Source: Microbulbifer thermotolerans
Lineage (GTDB): Bacteria; Pseudomonadota; Gammaproteobacteria; Pseudomonadales; Cellvibrionaceae
NCBI RefSeq assembly: GCF_900112305.1
Contig: NZ_FOKT01000001.1
Location: 496,001 to 560,000, forward strand
Length of the DNA: 64,000 nucleotides
Reading direction: 5' to 3'
Shown here: one piece after another, positions 45,247-52,640 of the stretch
How positions within the stretch are numbered: the stretch's first letter is position 1
Layout: every line of letters starts with the position of its first letter
Translations under genes and position numbers: made by a program
Notes under the pieces: model-generated
Databases searched by the model: none
Seen by the model: the letters and a program-made list of their open reading frames with translations, nothing else
Told to the model about the DNA's origin: nothing

Positions 45247-45783
45247 ATGGCGTTAAAAGCGACTATCTTCAAAGCCCAATTACAGGTCGCCGATATGGAT
45301 CGGGACCACTATGGCGACTATCAGCTCACGCTGGCACGCCATCCGTCGGAAACCGATGAACGCATGATGGTGCGCCTCTTGGCCTTTGCCCACAATGCGG
45401 CACGAGAACTCGAGTTTACCCGCGGGCTTAGCTCCGATGATGAGGCCGACTTGTGGCAGCGGGATCTCGCCGGTGAACTGGAGCTCTGGGTTGAAGTGGG
45501 GCTGCCGGCGGAGGAGCGTCTACGCAAGGCGTGTAACAGGGCGCGTCGGGTTTTGGTGTACAGTTACGGGCGCCGCACCGCGCCTGTGTGGTGGCAGAAG
45601 CAGGGCGGCGCCCTGGCGCGCTTTGAAAATCTGCGCGTCTATCAGTTGTGCGCGGATGCGACGGAATCCTTAGCGGCGATGGCCGAGCGCAGCATGGATT
45701 TAAATGTGACCATTCAGGATGGCCATATCTGGCTCAGTGACGCCAGACATACGGTGGAGATTACTCCACAGGTACTGCAATAA
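45247..45783 (+). CDS. yaeQ: YaeQ family protein
   Basis: 178 aa. MALKATIFKAQLQVADMDRDHYGDY at the start is the YaeQ signature, and RHPSETDERMMVRLLAFA and WVEVGLPAEERLRKA are conserved. The family has a PD-(D/E)XK nuclease-like fold; activity is not established, although E. coli yaeQ can compensate for loss of the antiterminator RfaH. Single gene upstream of yajQ. Confidence 0.9.
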   Translation: MALKATIFKAQLQVADMDRDHYGDYQLTLARHPSETDERMMVRLLAFAHNAARELEFTRGLSSDDEADLWQRDLAGELELWVEVGLPAEERLRKACNRARRVLVYSYGRRTAPVWWQKQGGALARFENLRVYQLCADATESLAAMAERSMDLNVTIQDGHIWLSDARHTVEITPQVLQ

Positions 45784-45815
45784 GAAACGGGAAAGAAAAA
45801 CGGAGCAAGCGATAG

Positions 45816-46298
45816 ATGCCCTCATTTGACATAGTGTCCGAAGTGGACAAACACCAGCTGACCAATGCCGTTGACCAAGTAAACCGGACTGTAGCCAATC
45901 GCTTCGACTTCAAGGGCGTGGATGCACAGGTGGAGATGAACGGCTTTGATCTGACTGTACGTGCCGAGGCGGACATTCAGGTCACACAAATGGTAGACAT
46001 GCTGCGCGCGGCGTTGATCAAGTGCAGTATCGATCCGCTGGCGATGACCGTTGGCGAGCCGGAACAATCCGGCAAGCAGATAAAAGTGGCCGTCACCTTG
46101 AAAAATGGTCTGGAAAAAGAATTGTCAAAAAAGATCGTTAAACTCATCAAGGAAGAAAAACTGAAGGTGCAAGCATCTATCCAGGGCGAGCAGGTTCGGG
46201 TTACCGGCAAGAAGCGCGACGACTTGCAGCAGGTGATCGCAATGCTTAAAGGCAAGGAACTGGATCAGCCCTTGCAGTTCACCAATTTCCGCGATTGA
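45816..46298 (+). CDS. yajQ: YajQ family nucleotide-binding protein
   Basis: 160 aa, the normal YajQ length. Begins MPSFDIVSEVDKHQLTNAVDQ and contains RFDFKG, and KVQASIQGEQVRVTGKKRDDLQ near the end. The family binds nucleotides, and some members bind cyclic di-GMP and act with a transcription factor. Cytoplasmic. Its TGA overlaps the next ATG by one base. Confidence 0.94.
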   Translation: MPSFDIVSEVDKHQLTNAVDQVNRTVANRFDFKGVDAQVEMNGFDLTVRAEADIQVTQMVDMLRAALIKCSIDPLAMTVGEPEQSGKQIKVAVTLKNGLEKELSKKIVKLIKEEKLKVQASIQGEQVRVTGKKRDDLQQVIAMLKGKELDQPLQFTNFRD

Positions 46299-47236
46299 TG
46301 ACTGGAAATCCTTTGTTGAGATATCTGATTCTTTCCATTCTTTGGCTGTCGCCGTTCGCGGCGGCCAATTCCGTTACTCCGGCACAGCTGCTTTCCGCTT
46401 ACTGGGTGGACAACAGCCCGGGCCTGGATATTTCCGGGCTGACATTTTGCCATGGCACCCTGCTGGCGGTATCTGATAAGAACTCGTCGGAAATTTACGC
46501 ATTGGAACTGTCGCCGTCCGGTGCGGCGCTGAAAGCCTATCAGCAGGTCGCCGGGCTGGCGATCCCAGAGGAGGCACCGGGAGGGTTTTTGGCGGCGCTG
46601 TCGCAGGCAATCCGACCGGACACGGCAATGGATTTTGAGGGCATCAGCTGCGATAGTGACGGCGTCTACCTTGTCAGCGAGCGCTACAGCCGCATTGCCC
46701 AACTCACTGTTGATGGTGCCGCCTGGCTGGCGGGCGATTGGGCTTTTCAGGTGCGGCGGCAGGGATATTTACAGAAAGTCAACGCCGGTACCGAAGGCCT
46801 GGTTCGAATCGGCAGTGACTTTTGGGTCGCCATGGAGCGCGAACCGCGGGGGTTGCTGCACTTGCCTGCCGGGGGCGAAGCACAAGTATTCCCCATTCCC
46901 GCGGTGGCTGGCCTCGACTTCCGCGGCCGCGCCGAGGATATCACCGGTCTCGCCCACTATGACGGCGCTCTCTTTACCCTGGAGCGCAATGCCTTCGCCG
47001 TGTGCCGGCGCGCCCTGCGCGATCTGCGGGCCGAGTGGTGCATCGACTACAGAGCGATTGAGGAATCCCCCGAATTTGTCTACACGGAGACCCGCTACGG
47101 CAAGGGCGAGGGGCTGGCGGTGGATGCCAGTGGCATCTACGTGGTCCTGGACAACAACAACGTCGGCCGCGCTGCGGATACTGCGGACAAGCGGGCATTG
47201 CTGTTACACTTGGCCTTTCCCGCCGAAGTCCGGTAG
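46298..47236 (+). CDS. Exported phytase-like esterase-domain protein (beta-propeller)
   Basis: 312 aa. A signal peptide (about 1-24, ILSILWLSPFAAAN) suggests export. The body has repeated short strands typical of a beta-propeller: SGLTFCHGTLLAVSDKNSSEIYAL, DFEGISCDSDGVYLVSERYS, GTEGLVRIGSDFWVAMERE, GKGEGLAVDASGIYVVLDNN. The spaced EG(I/L) motifs match the family annotated as esterase-like activity of phytase. Substrate not known. Overlaps yajQ by one base. Confidence 0.65.
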   Translation: MTGNPLLRYLILSILWLSPFAAANSVTPAQLLSAYWVDNSPGLDISGLTFCHGTLLAVSDKNSSEIYALELSPSGAALKAYQQVAGLAIPEEAPGGFLAALSQAIRPDTAMDFEGISCDSDGVYLVSERYSRIAQLTVDGAAWLAGDWAFQVRRQGYLQKVNAGTEGLVRIGSDFWVAMEREPRGLLHLPAGGEAQVFPIPAVAGLDFRGRAEDITGLAHYDGALFTLERNAFAVCRRALRDLRAEWCIDYRAIEESPEFVYTETRYGKGEGLAVDASGIYVVLDNNNVGRAADTADKRALLLHLAFPAEVR

Positions 47237-47238
47237 GG

Positions 47239-47260
47239 CACGCGGCAAAACAACCGCGTG
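47239..47260. repeat. Small hairpin after the phytase-like gene
   Basis: CACGCGG (47239-47245) and CCGCGTG (47254-47260) form a perfect 7-bp stem with an 8-nt loop, 24 bp before the next start codon. No T-run; possibly a translational or mRNA-stability element. Confidence 0.5.
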
Positions 47261-47283
47261 GTTGCAACCCCTAGAGGAAAACA

Positions 47284-47871
47284 TTGGCTGCCCGTCAACT
47301 CCTTAATCTACTCGAAGAAGTCCGTTCCTGCCGCCTCTGTGAACAACACCTGCCCCTGGGGGCTAATCCAGTTTTGCGCGCCGCCGAGTCCGCGCAGCTG
47401 CTGATTGTCGGCCAGGCTCCCGGTACCAAAGTGCACGCGAGCAGTATTCCCTGGAATGACCCCTCCGGTGACCGCCTGCGGGACTGGCTGCAGATGGATG
47501 GTGAAACCTTCTACGATGAATCCCGTATCGCCATTATCCCCATGGGATTTTGCTACCCCGGCCGCGGTAAAGGTGGCGATCTGCCGCCGCGACCCGAATG
47601 TGCGGATACCTGGCACAGACGGCTGCTGGAATTGTTGCCGAATCTACAGTTGACGTTGTTGGTGGGGCAGTATGCCCAAAGGTATTATTTGCCGCATTGG
47701 TACGGCAGCATCAGCGAAAATGTACGCCATTACCGGGATGCGCTACCGGCAGGCTACTTTCCGCTGCCGCACCCAAGTCCGCGCAATACTCTGTGGCTGA
47801 AACAGAGGCCCTGGTTTGAGCAGGAAGTCGTACCGGCACTGCGCCGGCAGATACAAAAAATCTTTCCCTAA
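47284..47871 (+). CDS. Family 4-like iron-sulfur uracil-DNA glycosylase
   Basis: 195 aa. Four Cys at positions 16, 19, 90 and 106 reproduce the CxxC...C(16)C spacing of 4Fe-4S uracil-DNA glycosylases (RSCRLCE, GFCYPG, PECADTW). Motif A reads GQAPGTK instead of the usual GEAPG, and motif B is HPSPRN. It should remove uracil from deaminated DNA. The TTG start at 47284 follows GAGGAAA by 3-4 nt. The unrelated family 1 enzyme Ung is encoded 29 bp downstream on the same strand. Confidence 0.8.
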   Translation: MAARQLLNLLEEVRSCRLCEQHLPLGANPVLRAAESAQLLIVGQAPGTKVHASSIPWNDPSGDRLRDWLQMDGETFYDESRIAIIPMGFCYPGRGKGGDLPPRPECADTWHRRLLELLPNLQLTLLVGQYAQRYYLPHWYGSISENVRHYRDALPAGYFPLPHPSPRNTLWLKQRPWFEQEVVPALRRQIQKIFP

Positions 47872-47900
47872 AATTGGATGATGGCTTTTAAAGGAATAGC

Positions 47901-48623
47901 ATGCAGGTTCCGGAAAATATAAAAATACATCCCTCATGGTACGCGGTACTGCGCGATGAATTTCAGCAGCCCTATATGGCGGAGCTGCGCGAGTTCCTGC
48001 GCGCGGAAAAAGCCGCAGGCAAGGTGATCTATCCCCCTGGTCCGCAGATTTTCAATGCTTTTAACTCTACCCCCTTTGAGCAGGTCAAAGTTGTCATCCT
48101 CGGCCAGGACCCGTACCACGGCCCCGGTCAGGCCCACGGCCTGTGTTTTTCCGTGATGCCCGGTGTACCGCTGCCGCCATCATTGCAAAATATTTTCAAG
48201 GAATTGCAGTCCGACCTGGGTATAGCCCCCTCTGACCACGGCTGCCTGCAGCCTTGGGCAGAACAAGGTGTTCTGCTGCTGAATGCGACTCTCACCGTAG
48301 AGCGCAGCAGAGCAGGAGCCCACCAGGGCCGCGGCTGGGAGCGCTTTACCGATGCCGCCATCCACAAGCTGGCGGAACAGCGCCAGGGTTTGGTGTTTAT
48401 CCTTTGGGGCAGCTACGCACAAAAGAAGGGTGCCTTTATCGATCGCAACAAACATCTGGTTCTGCGCGCTCCGCATCCTTCTCCCTTATCCGCACACCGC
48501 GGCTTTTTCGGAACCAAACCATTTTCACAGACCAACCAGTGGCTGCAGCAGCACGATCAGCAGCCGATTAACTGGGCTTTGCCGCCGGTTTCGGCATTGC
48601 AGCGGGTGGCTGTGGAAATGTAA
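47901..48623 (+). CDS. ung: Uracil-DNA glycosylase, family 1
   Basis: 240 aa. The water-activating motif [13 protein letters not shown] (about residues 73-85), the uracil-binding LLLNATLTV near 130, and the DNA-intercalation loop [11 protein letters not shown] near 198 are all intact. It excises uracil from DNA to start base-excision repair. Last gene before a gene-free kilobase. Confidence 0.96.
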   Translation: MQVPENIKIHPSWYAVLRDEFQQPYMAELREFLRAEKAAGKVIYPPGPQIFNAFNSTPFEQVKVVILGQDPYHGPGQAHGLCFSVMPGVPLPPSLQNIFKELQSDLGIAPSDHGCLQPWAEQGVLLLNATLTVERSRAGAHQGRGWERFTDAAIHKLAEQRQGLVFILWGSYAQKKGAFIDRNKHLVLRAPHPSPLSAHRGFFGTKPFSQTNQWLQQHDQQPINWALPPVSALQRVAVEM

Positions 48624-48927
48624 ATTTCCGTCTACAAAGATAATGGAAGTTATGAGTATTCGTGCGCAGTCTTTGATAAGAGCGTGAGCACTGTTGCTTT
48701 GGTAGGAATGTTCTGGGTGTGGGGTGGGCCATTTATCTGTAGTCGTTATCACTAATGGATAAACACTGGTTTTATCGCTGAAACTCGTGAATTTTGGTTT
48801 CAAGTAATAAGTGCAATTTTTTATGCATCGAAGGTTGTAATTTAGATTGTGTAACTGCCCATGCCCTCGCGCCCTAACCGGAGAATAGCACAAGCGGAAC
48901 CATGAGCAATTGGGGTCTCGAACAACA
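48624..48927. other. Gene-free stretch after ung
   Basis: About 300 bp, more A/T-rich than its surroundings, with no supported gene, terminator or RNA. It grades into the decayed transposase that follows and may be the residue of the same insertion. Confidence 0.4.
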
Positions 48928-49502
48928 TTCAAAGAACATCTCACCAAGCGTGCCAAAGGCGTTAAGACCGGGGCTGGCTTGAACACTTTTACTCAGAAGC
49001 TTGTCGAGATGACGGTATAGGTTGCTTTCGGGCCGAGCTAAAGAACCACTCCCTAAGGAACCTCTGATTAAATCACTTTCTGGTGGCAGAGGCTCTTCGC
49101 GGGTGGATGTGAAGCTCAGGTGATAGGACGGATATTTCGAAACAGTCGGATACAGGGATGTATCCGTCGAAGCTACAGGGAAGTACTCGTGCGTTTTCGA
49201 AATATCCGTCCTATTACCTGAGCGCCCCAGAAGCTATCATAGTGTTCTCGCGAATTAATCAGAGGTTCCCTAACAGGCTTTCCGGATGCCATTGCGGCGG
49301 AGTAACTCCAATACCAAGATACAGCTTGCATCTACACGCGGTTTGTAACGCATTGAAAAGAGTTTTCTGGGAGGATTACAAGTCCGTTGGACGGAGAGGT
49401 TGTGACGATACAGACAGCGGCGAAAAGCTGGATTATTTCGACGCGTAACTGGGACCTGCACTAAACCGTTTTATGATTGAGTTTGCTGATCAATCCTACT
49501 GA
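48928..49502 (+). pseudogene. Decayed IS256-family transposase interrupted by a miniature element
   Basis: Fragments in more than one frame. 48928-49020 reads FKEHLTKRAKGVKTG onward to a stop (possibly the N-terminal part, unsure). 49033-49056 gives AELKNHS; after the inserted repeat (49057-49273) it continues in frame as LTGFPDAIAAE, then HAVCNALKRVFWEDYKSV, then TIQTAAKSWIISTRNW and ALNRFMIEF up to a stop at 49500-49502. These match the conserved IS256 transposase blocks LTGFPDAI, VRNSLK-WKDYKAV, IQxAxKxW...RNW and ALNRFMIEF. Stops, frameshifts and internal deletions show it is dead. No IS256 terminal repeats were identified. Confidence 0.68.
49057..49269. mobile_element. Dispersed structured repeat, copy B: intact MITE-like element
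   Basis: A 213-bp element with perfect 15-bp terminal inverted repeats, GGAACCTCTGATTAA (49057-49071) and TTAATCAGAGGTTCC (49255-49269). It is flanked by CTAA on both sides (49053-49056 and 49270-49273), a 4-bp target duplication. Inside, GATAGGACGGATATTTCGAA pairs with a matching 3' arm, enclosing a GGATACA/TGTATCC hairpin. It encodes no protein. A GG-starting terminus and YTAR duplication fit mobilisation by an IS5-group transposase (inference). It splits the IS256 remnant. Confidence 0.85.
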
Positions 49503-49681
49503 TTGCCAATAAACTGCCTTTGGGAATCATCTCAGATTTTTCATAGATTCCATTCTCGAGGCGAGTTCACCTCCGATAAGTCCGGAATGATTTACACCAT
49601 ATCCTGAACGTTAGCCTTCTGCTCATAGCGACTCTTTATGTATGTTAATCTGCGGATTCAGTGATTACTGGAGTACTGCCG

Positions 49682-50344
49682 ATGAAGTTTCTGCTTTTTC
49701 TAGGCACCGTTCGTGAAAGTGCACCACCGAGGCCTGCGCGTCTTGGCGTGCGGGTGGCCAAGGCTTGCCTTGAGTGTTTGGGCAGCCGCTATAGTGAGCA
49801 TGAAGTGGAGCTGGTCGATTCCCTGGACTATCCGTTGGAGAAAGTGTTCAAACCGCACTTTGCTTACGCGAAAGGCCAAGCGCCGGTCGCGTTAGAGGCG
49901 CTGGCCGCGAAGATTGCGTCTGCCGACGGGTATATCATGGTCAGTCCGGAGTACAACCATTCCATGAGCCCGGCATTGGCCAACCTGCTAAATCACTTCG
50001 GGAGCTCCCTGTTTTCCTACAAGCCCAGTGTGATTGTGACCTATTCAGCCGGACAGTGGGGAGGTATGCGTGCCGCGGTTGGTATGCGTACATTTCTCTC
50101 GGAGCTGGGTTGCCTGCCGGTTTCTGCAATGATCCATGTGCCCAAGGCTCAGGAGGTCTTTGCCGAAGATGGGGCGCCCCAGGCGGGAGAAGATAAGGAA
50201 TCTTGGTTTGATTATTTCAGCCGCGCTTTCAACCAGATGGTTTGGTGGGGGCAGGCCGCGAGAGCGCATAGGGCAGAGGTGGATCCGCACGAGATGGTCG
50301 GAGATTTCAGGAGGGACCCTTCCCAGCGCAATGCGCCTGGCTGA
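49682..50344 (+). CDS. NADPH-dependent FMN reductase family protein
   Basis: 220 aa flavodoxin-like fold. KFLLFLGTVRESAPPRP at the N-terminus binds the FMN phosphate, and MVSPEYNHSMSPALANLLNH (about 89-108) and TYSAGQWGGMRAAVGMR (about 121-137) are the other flavin-contact segments. Likely an NAD(P)H-dependent flavin or quinone reductase; the physiological acceptor is unknown. ATG at 49682 has GGAG 8 nt upstream. Stands alone, after the transposon remnant. Confidence 0.85.
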   Translation: MKFLLFLGTVRESAPPRPARLGVRVAKACLECLGSRYSEHEVELVDSLDYPLEKVFKPHFAYAKGQAPVALEALAAKIASADGYIMVSPEYNHSMSPALANLLNHFGSSLFSYKPSVIVTYSAGQWGGMRAAVGMRTFLSELGCLPVSAMIHVPKAQEVFAEDGAPQAGEDKESWFDYFSRAFNQMVWWGQAARAHRAEVDPHEMVGDFRRDPSQRNAPG

Positions 50345-50486
50345 TCTATCTCATGGTTGGAATCTGGCTGCATCGGTTGCTCCATGCTGCTTGAAAACAG
50401 CCGGTTGCGGTTATGCCGTTAATCGGCGCGGGCGGTGGTTTCCGCCCGAAAATACCTCGACCACCAAAGGCTGGATGGATGCTTGC

Positions 50487-51515
50487 TCAAGCGAGTGGGT
50501 CCGCGTCCGCGTCGTAGGGTAGTTCCTGCAGTTCCAGTGACCTTCCATCCTCAAGCCGCATCTGTTCCCCGGCAGCCACTTTGGCGATAGTGAGTACGGC
50601 CAGCAATTCGATACCTTTTTCGCTGCGGCAGGATTCCACCAAATTACCGATACTCTGCTCGCCTTCCCCAAAGACCGGTTGTCCTGGTGTAGGTATTTCT
50701 CCGGAGGGGCAGATGGCGCGGTAGAGGCGGCGTTTGGCGGCGCCGCGGAATTGCATTCGCGCCACAACTTCCTGGCCGGTGTAACAGCCTTTCTTGAAAC
50801 TGACACCCCCGAGTAGGTGCAGGTTGGTCATCTGCGGGATAAACAGTTCACTGGTGGCGGCGTACAGTTGGGGAACACCATTTTCAATTTGCAGTTGTTG
50901 CCAGCGGTCGTAGCCAGCGGGATCGGCTTTGTCACTCAGTTGCTGCCAGAGGCCTGGAGCCGACACACTGGGTGCGAGCAGTGCCACTTGACGGTCGTTC
51001 AGTGCCTGCACCAGGATGCGTTCGCCCTTGAAGTCAAACGTGCGTACTTCACCGGCCGTCAGATCGTTCAGGCCCAATAGCTTTGTGGTAGCTTGGGGGG
51101 CGTTTTTACCCTGCAGTCCCAGCCAACGGAAATGTTCACTAATGTCTGCCAGCTCGGTTTTGAAGAAAACTGCGTACTTGGCCAGGGCATCACGCGCGAT
51201 GTTGGTCAGATCCCTAGGCATGCGGAAAACGAATTCCTGTTGGGACACCTTGAGGGCGTTAAAGGCGCTGATCATGCGGCCTTTGGGGTTGCAGTGGGCG
51301 CCCAGGGTGCTGCGGCCGTCCGGCAGAGTGATCAGGTCGCAGGTGAGCTGCCCCTGGAGGAATTTTTGGCTGTCGGGGCCTTTGATGGAGATGGCGCCAA
51401 GCGGGGTCAGGTCAACCAGATGCAGGTCCGCCTCTGTTTCCGGAAAGTGCGCTTTAGGTCCTTCCCAAATGGCGCCTTCGCCTGTGAGAAAGTCCTGCCA
51501 TTGCTGTTGATCCAT
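50487..51515 (-). CDS. ygfZ: Folate-binding protein YgfZ
   Basis: 342 aa. Similar to the T-protein of glycine cleavage; needed with tetrahydrofolate for some Fe-S enzymes such as MiaB. The diagnostic KGCYTGQEVVARMQFRG (about 245-261, Cys in K-G-C-Y-x-G-Q-E) is intact. The start at 51515 puts MDQQQWQDFL first; a 20-residue upstream extension has no family support. Divergent from sdhE, as common in gammaproteobacteria. Confidence 0.93.
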   Translation of the reverse strand: MDQQQWQDFLTGEGAIWEGPKAHFPETEADLHLVDLTPLGAISIKGPDSQKFLQGQLTCDLITLPDGRSTLGAHCNPKGRMISAFNALKVSQQEFVFRMPRDLTNIARDALAKYAVFFKTELADISEHFRWLGLQGKNAPQATTKLLGLNDLTAGEVRTFDFKGERILVQALNDRQVALLAPSVSAPGLWQQLSDKADPAGYDRWQQLQIENGVPQLYAATSELFIPQMTNLHLLGGVSFKKGCYTGQEVVARMQFRGAAKRRLYRAICPSGEIPTPGQPVFGEGEQSIGNLVESCRSEKGIELLAVLTIAKVAAGEQMRLEDGRSLELQELPYDADADPLA

Positions 51516-51650
51516 ATATTCCACGCCTCTGGGTTGATGAGGAGGATAATTTGGGGATCGGTGAGGGCTTTTCAAGCTTCATGCGACTTTTCAACTTTGC
51601 GGGGGAGGGGAGTATACTGCGCGCATATTTAACGGGGTGGAATTTAACCT

Positions 51651-51896
51651 ATGGATCGCAATCGCCTGTTTTGGGCCAGTCGCCGCGGCATGTTGGAACT
51701 GGACCTGGTACTGCTGCCGTTTCTGGAGAATGTCTACGATACCCTGGACGAGGCTGACCAGCAGCGCTATATCAAATTGCTGGACGAGCAGGACCAGGAT
51801 TTGTTTGCCTGGTTTTTGCGCCGCGAGGACCCGGCGGATCCGGATTTGTTGCGAATAGTGCAGATTATCCGTGACAACACCGGTCTGCAGGAGTAA
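51651..51896 (+). CDS. sdhE: FAD assembly factor SdhE
   Basis: 81 aa; promotes covalent flavinylation of succinate dehydrogenase and fumarate reductase. The conserved RGMLELDLVL (residues 12-21) that contacts the flavoprotein is exact, and the size is typical. Overlaps the following ygfX-like gene by 26 bp. Confidence 0.94.
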   Translation: MDRNRLFWASRRGMLELDLVLLPFLENVYDTLDEADQQRYIKLLDEQDQDLFAWFLRREDPADPDLLRIVQIIRDNTGLQE

Positions 51897-52323
51897 TGCG
51901 CATTCCCTGTCTTCCGAGCGCAGTGCCCGGCTGTCCTGTGCCGTGGCACCTTCCCGCCTTCTTTTCAGCCTTCTTCTTCTGACACTTCTGCAAGCGCTGG
52001 CACTGCTCTGGTGGTGCCGTTTACCGCTTTATCTCTTCTTGCCCGCGGTGGCCCTGGTGCTGATCTATATGGGCTTTGAATACCGCCGGCTGCGCTCGAT
52101 GTCCGGCGTGTTGAGCACCCGTGAGCGGCGCTGGTTTTGGCGCGAGGGCGACGGGGTGGAGAGCGAGTTTACGTTGCGCGGCGAGCTGGTGCTGTGGCGC
52201 TGGTTGATAGTGATTAATGGCCGGGATCTGCGGGGGCGCCGCCTGCGGCTGGTGTTAGCGCGGGATTCCATGCATGGGGATGACTGGCGGCGGTTGCAGG
52301 TGGCGCTGCGGTTTTCGCGCTAG
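51871..52323 (+). CDS. ygfX: YgfX-like small membrane protein
   Basis: 150 aa from the GTG at 51871, overlapping sdhE. Two hydrophobic segments (about 28-48 and 52-70: SLLLLTLLQALALLWW, LYLFLPAVALVLIYMGF) precede an Arg- and Trp-rich soluble tail (WFWREGDGVESEF, LRGRRLRLVLARDSM). Position after sdhE and this shape match YgfX/CptA, reported in E. coli as a toxin-like inner-membrane protein acting on cell division. Sequence similarity in this family is low, so the start and name are less certain. Its TAG stop abuts repeat copy C. Confidence 0.7.
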   Translation: MTTPVCRSNAHSLSSERSARLSCAVAPSRLLFSLLLLTLLQALALLWWCRLPLYLFLPAVALVLIYMGFEYRRLRSMSGVLSTRERRWFWREGDGVESEFTLRGELVLWRWLIVINGRDLRGRRLRLVLARDSMHGDDWRRLQVALRFSR

Positions 52324-52533
52324 GGAACTGATTAATTCGCTTGGGTGCTGTAGCTGGCTTCGAGGCGCTCAGGCAATGGGATGGGCATTTCGCAAACGCA
52401 CGAGTGCGTTCCTGTCGCTTCGGCGGATACATCCGTGTATCCGACGATTTCGAAATGTCCATCCCATCACCTGGGCTTCTCATCCAACACCGAAGAGCCT
52501 TTACCGTCAGGAGGCGAATTATTAAGGGGGAAG
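52324..52533. mobile_element. Dispersed structured repeat, copy C
   Basis: About 210 bp in the opposite orientation to copy B. The left end GGAACTGATTAATTCGC (52324-52340) is clear; the right end, GCGAATTATTAAGG..., is diverged. Inside, ATGGGATGGGCATTTCG pairs with CGAAATGTCCATCCCAT, enclosing a CGGATAC/GTATCCG hairpin and an ACGCA/TGCGT hairpin. Read in reverse it aligns with copy B along its whole length, with arms changed together. The CTAG before it includes the TAG stop of ygfX. Confidence 0.78.
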
Positions 52534-52640
52534 CCGCAAAAGAATTTGCGGGAGCGCGGTTGTTGGTTCTGGGGAGGCAGGAAGAAGGTTGTCCTGCAAT
52601 ACCTCGGGCCGGAAAGGGCGGGCAGCTCCGCCCTCTGTGG
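52534..52640. terminator. Two hairpins between repeat copy C and the end of nadB
   Basis: CCGCAAA (52534-52540) and TTTGCGG (52545-52551) form one hairpin. AGGGCGG (52615-52621) and CCGCCCT (52628-52634) form a second, 7 bp beyond the nadB stop on its strand. The second is placed to terminate nadB; neither has a long T-run. Confidence 0.5.

Noticed and set aside
46795-46815. GGTTCGAATC, resembling a tRNA T-arm
   Set aside because: It lies inside the phytase-like gene, and there is no acceptor stem, anticodon arm or CCA context around it.
48624-48927. Possible small RNA or phage remnant after ung
   Set aside because: No hairpin-plus-T-run, promoter or recognisable coding remnant could be supported.
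49158-49448. A 96-codon open reading frame in the gap after ung
   Set aside because: It runs through the right half of repeat copy B and out-of-frame pieces of the IS256 remnant. It has no start signal and its sequence is explained by those two elements.
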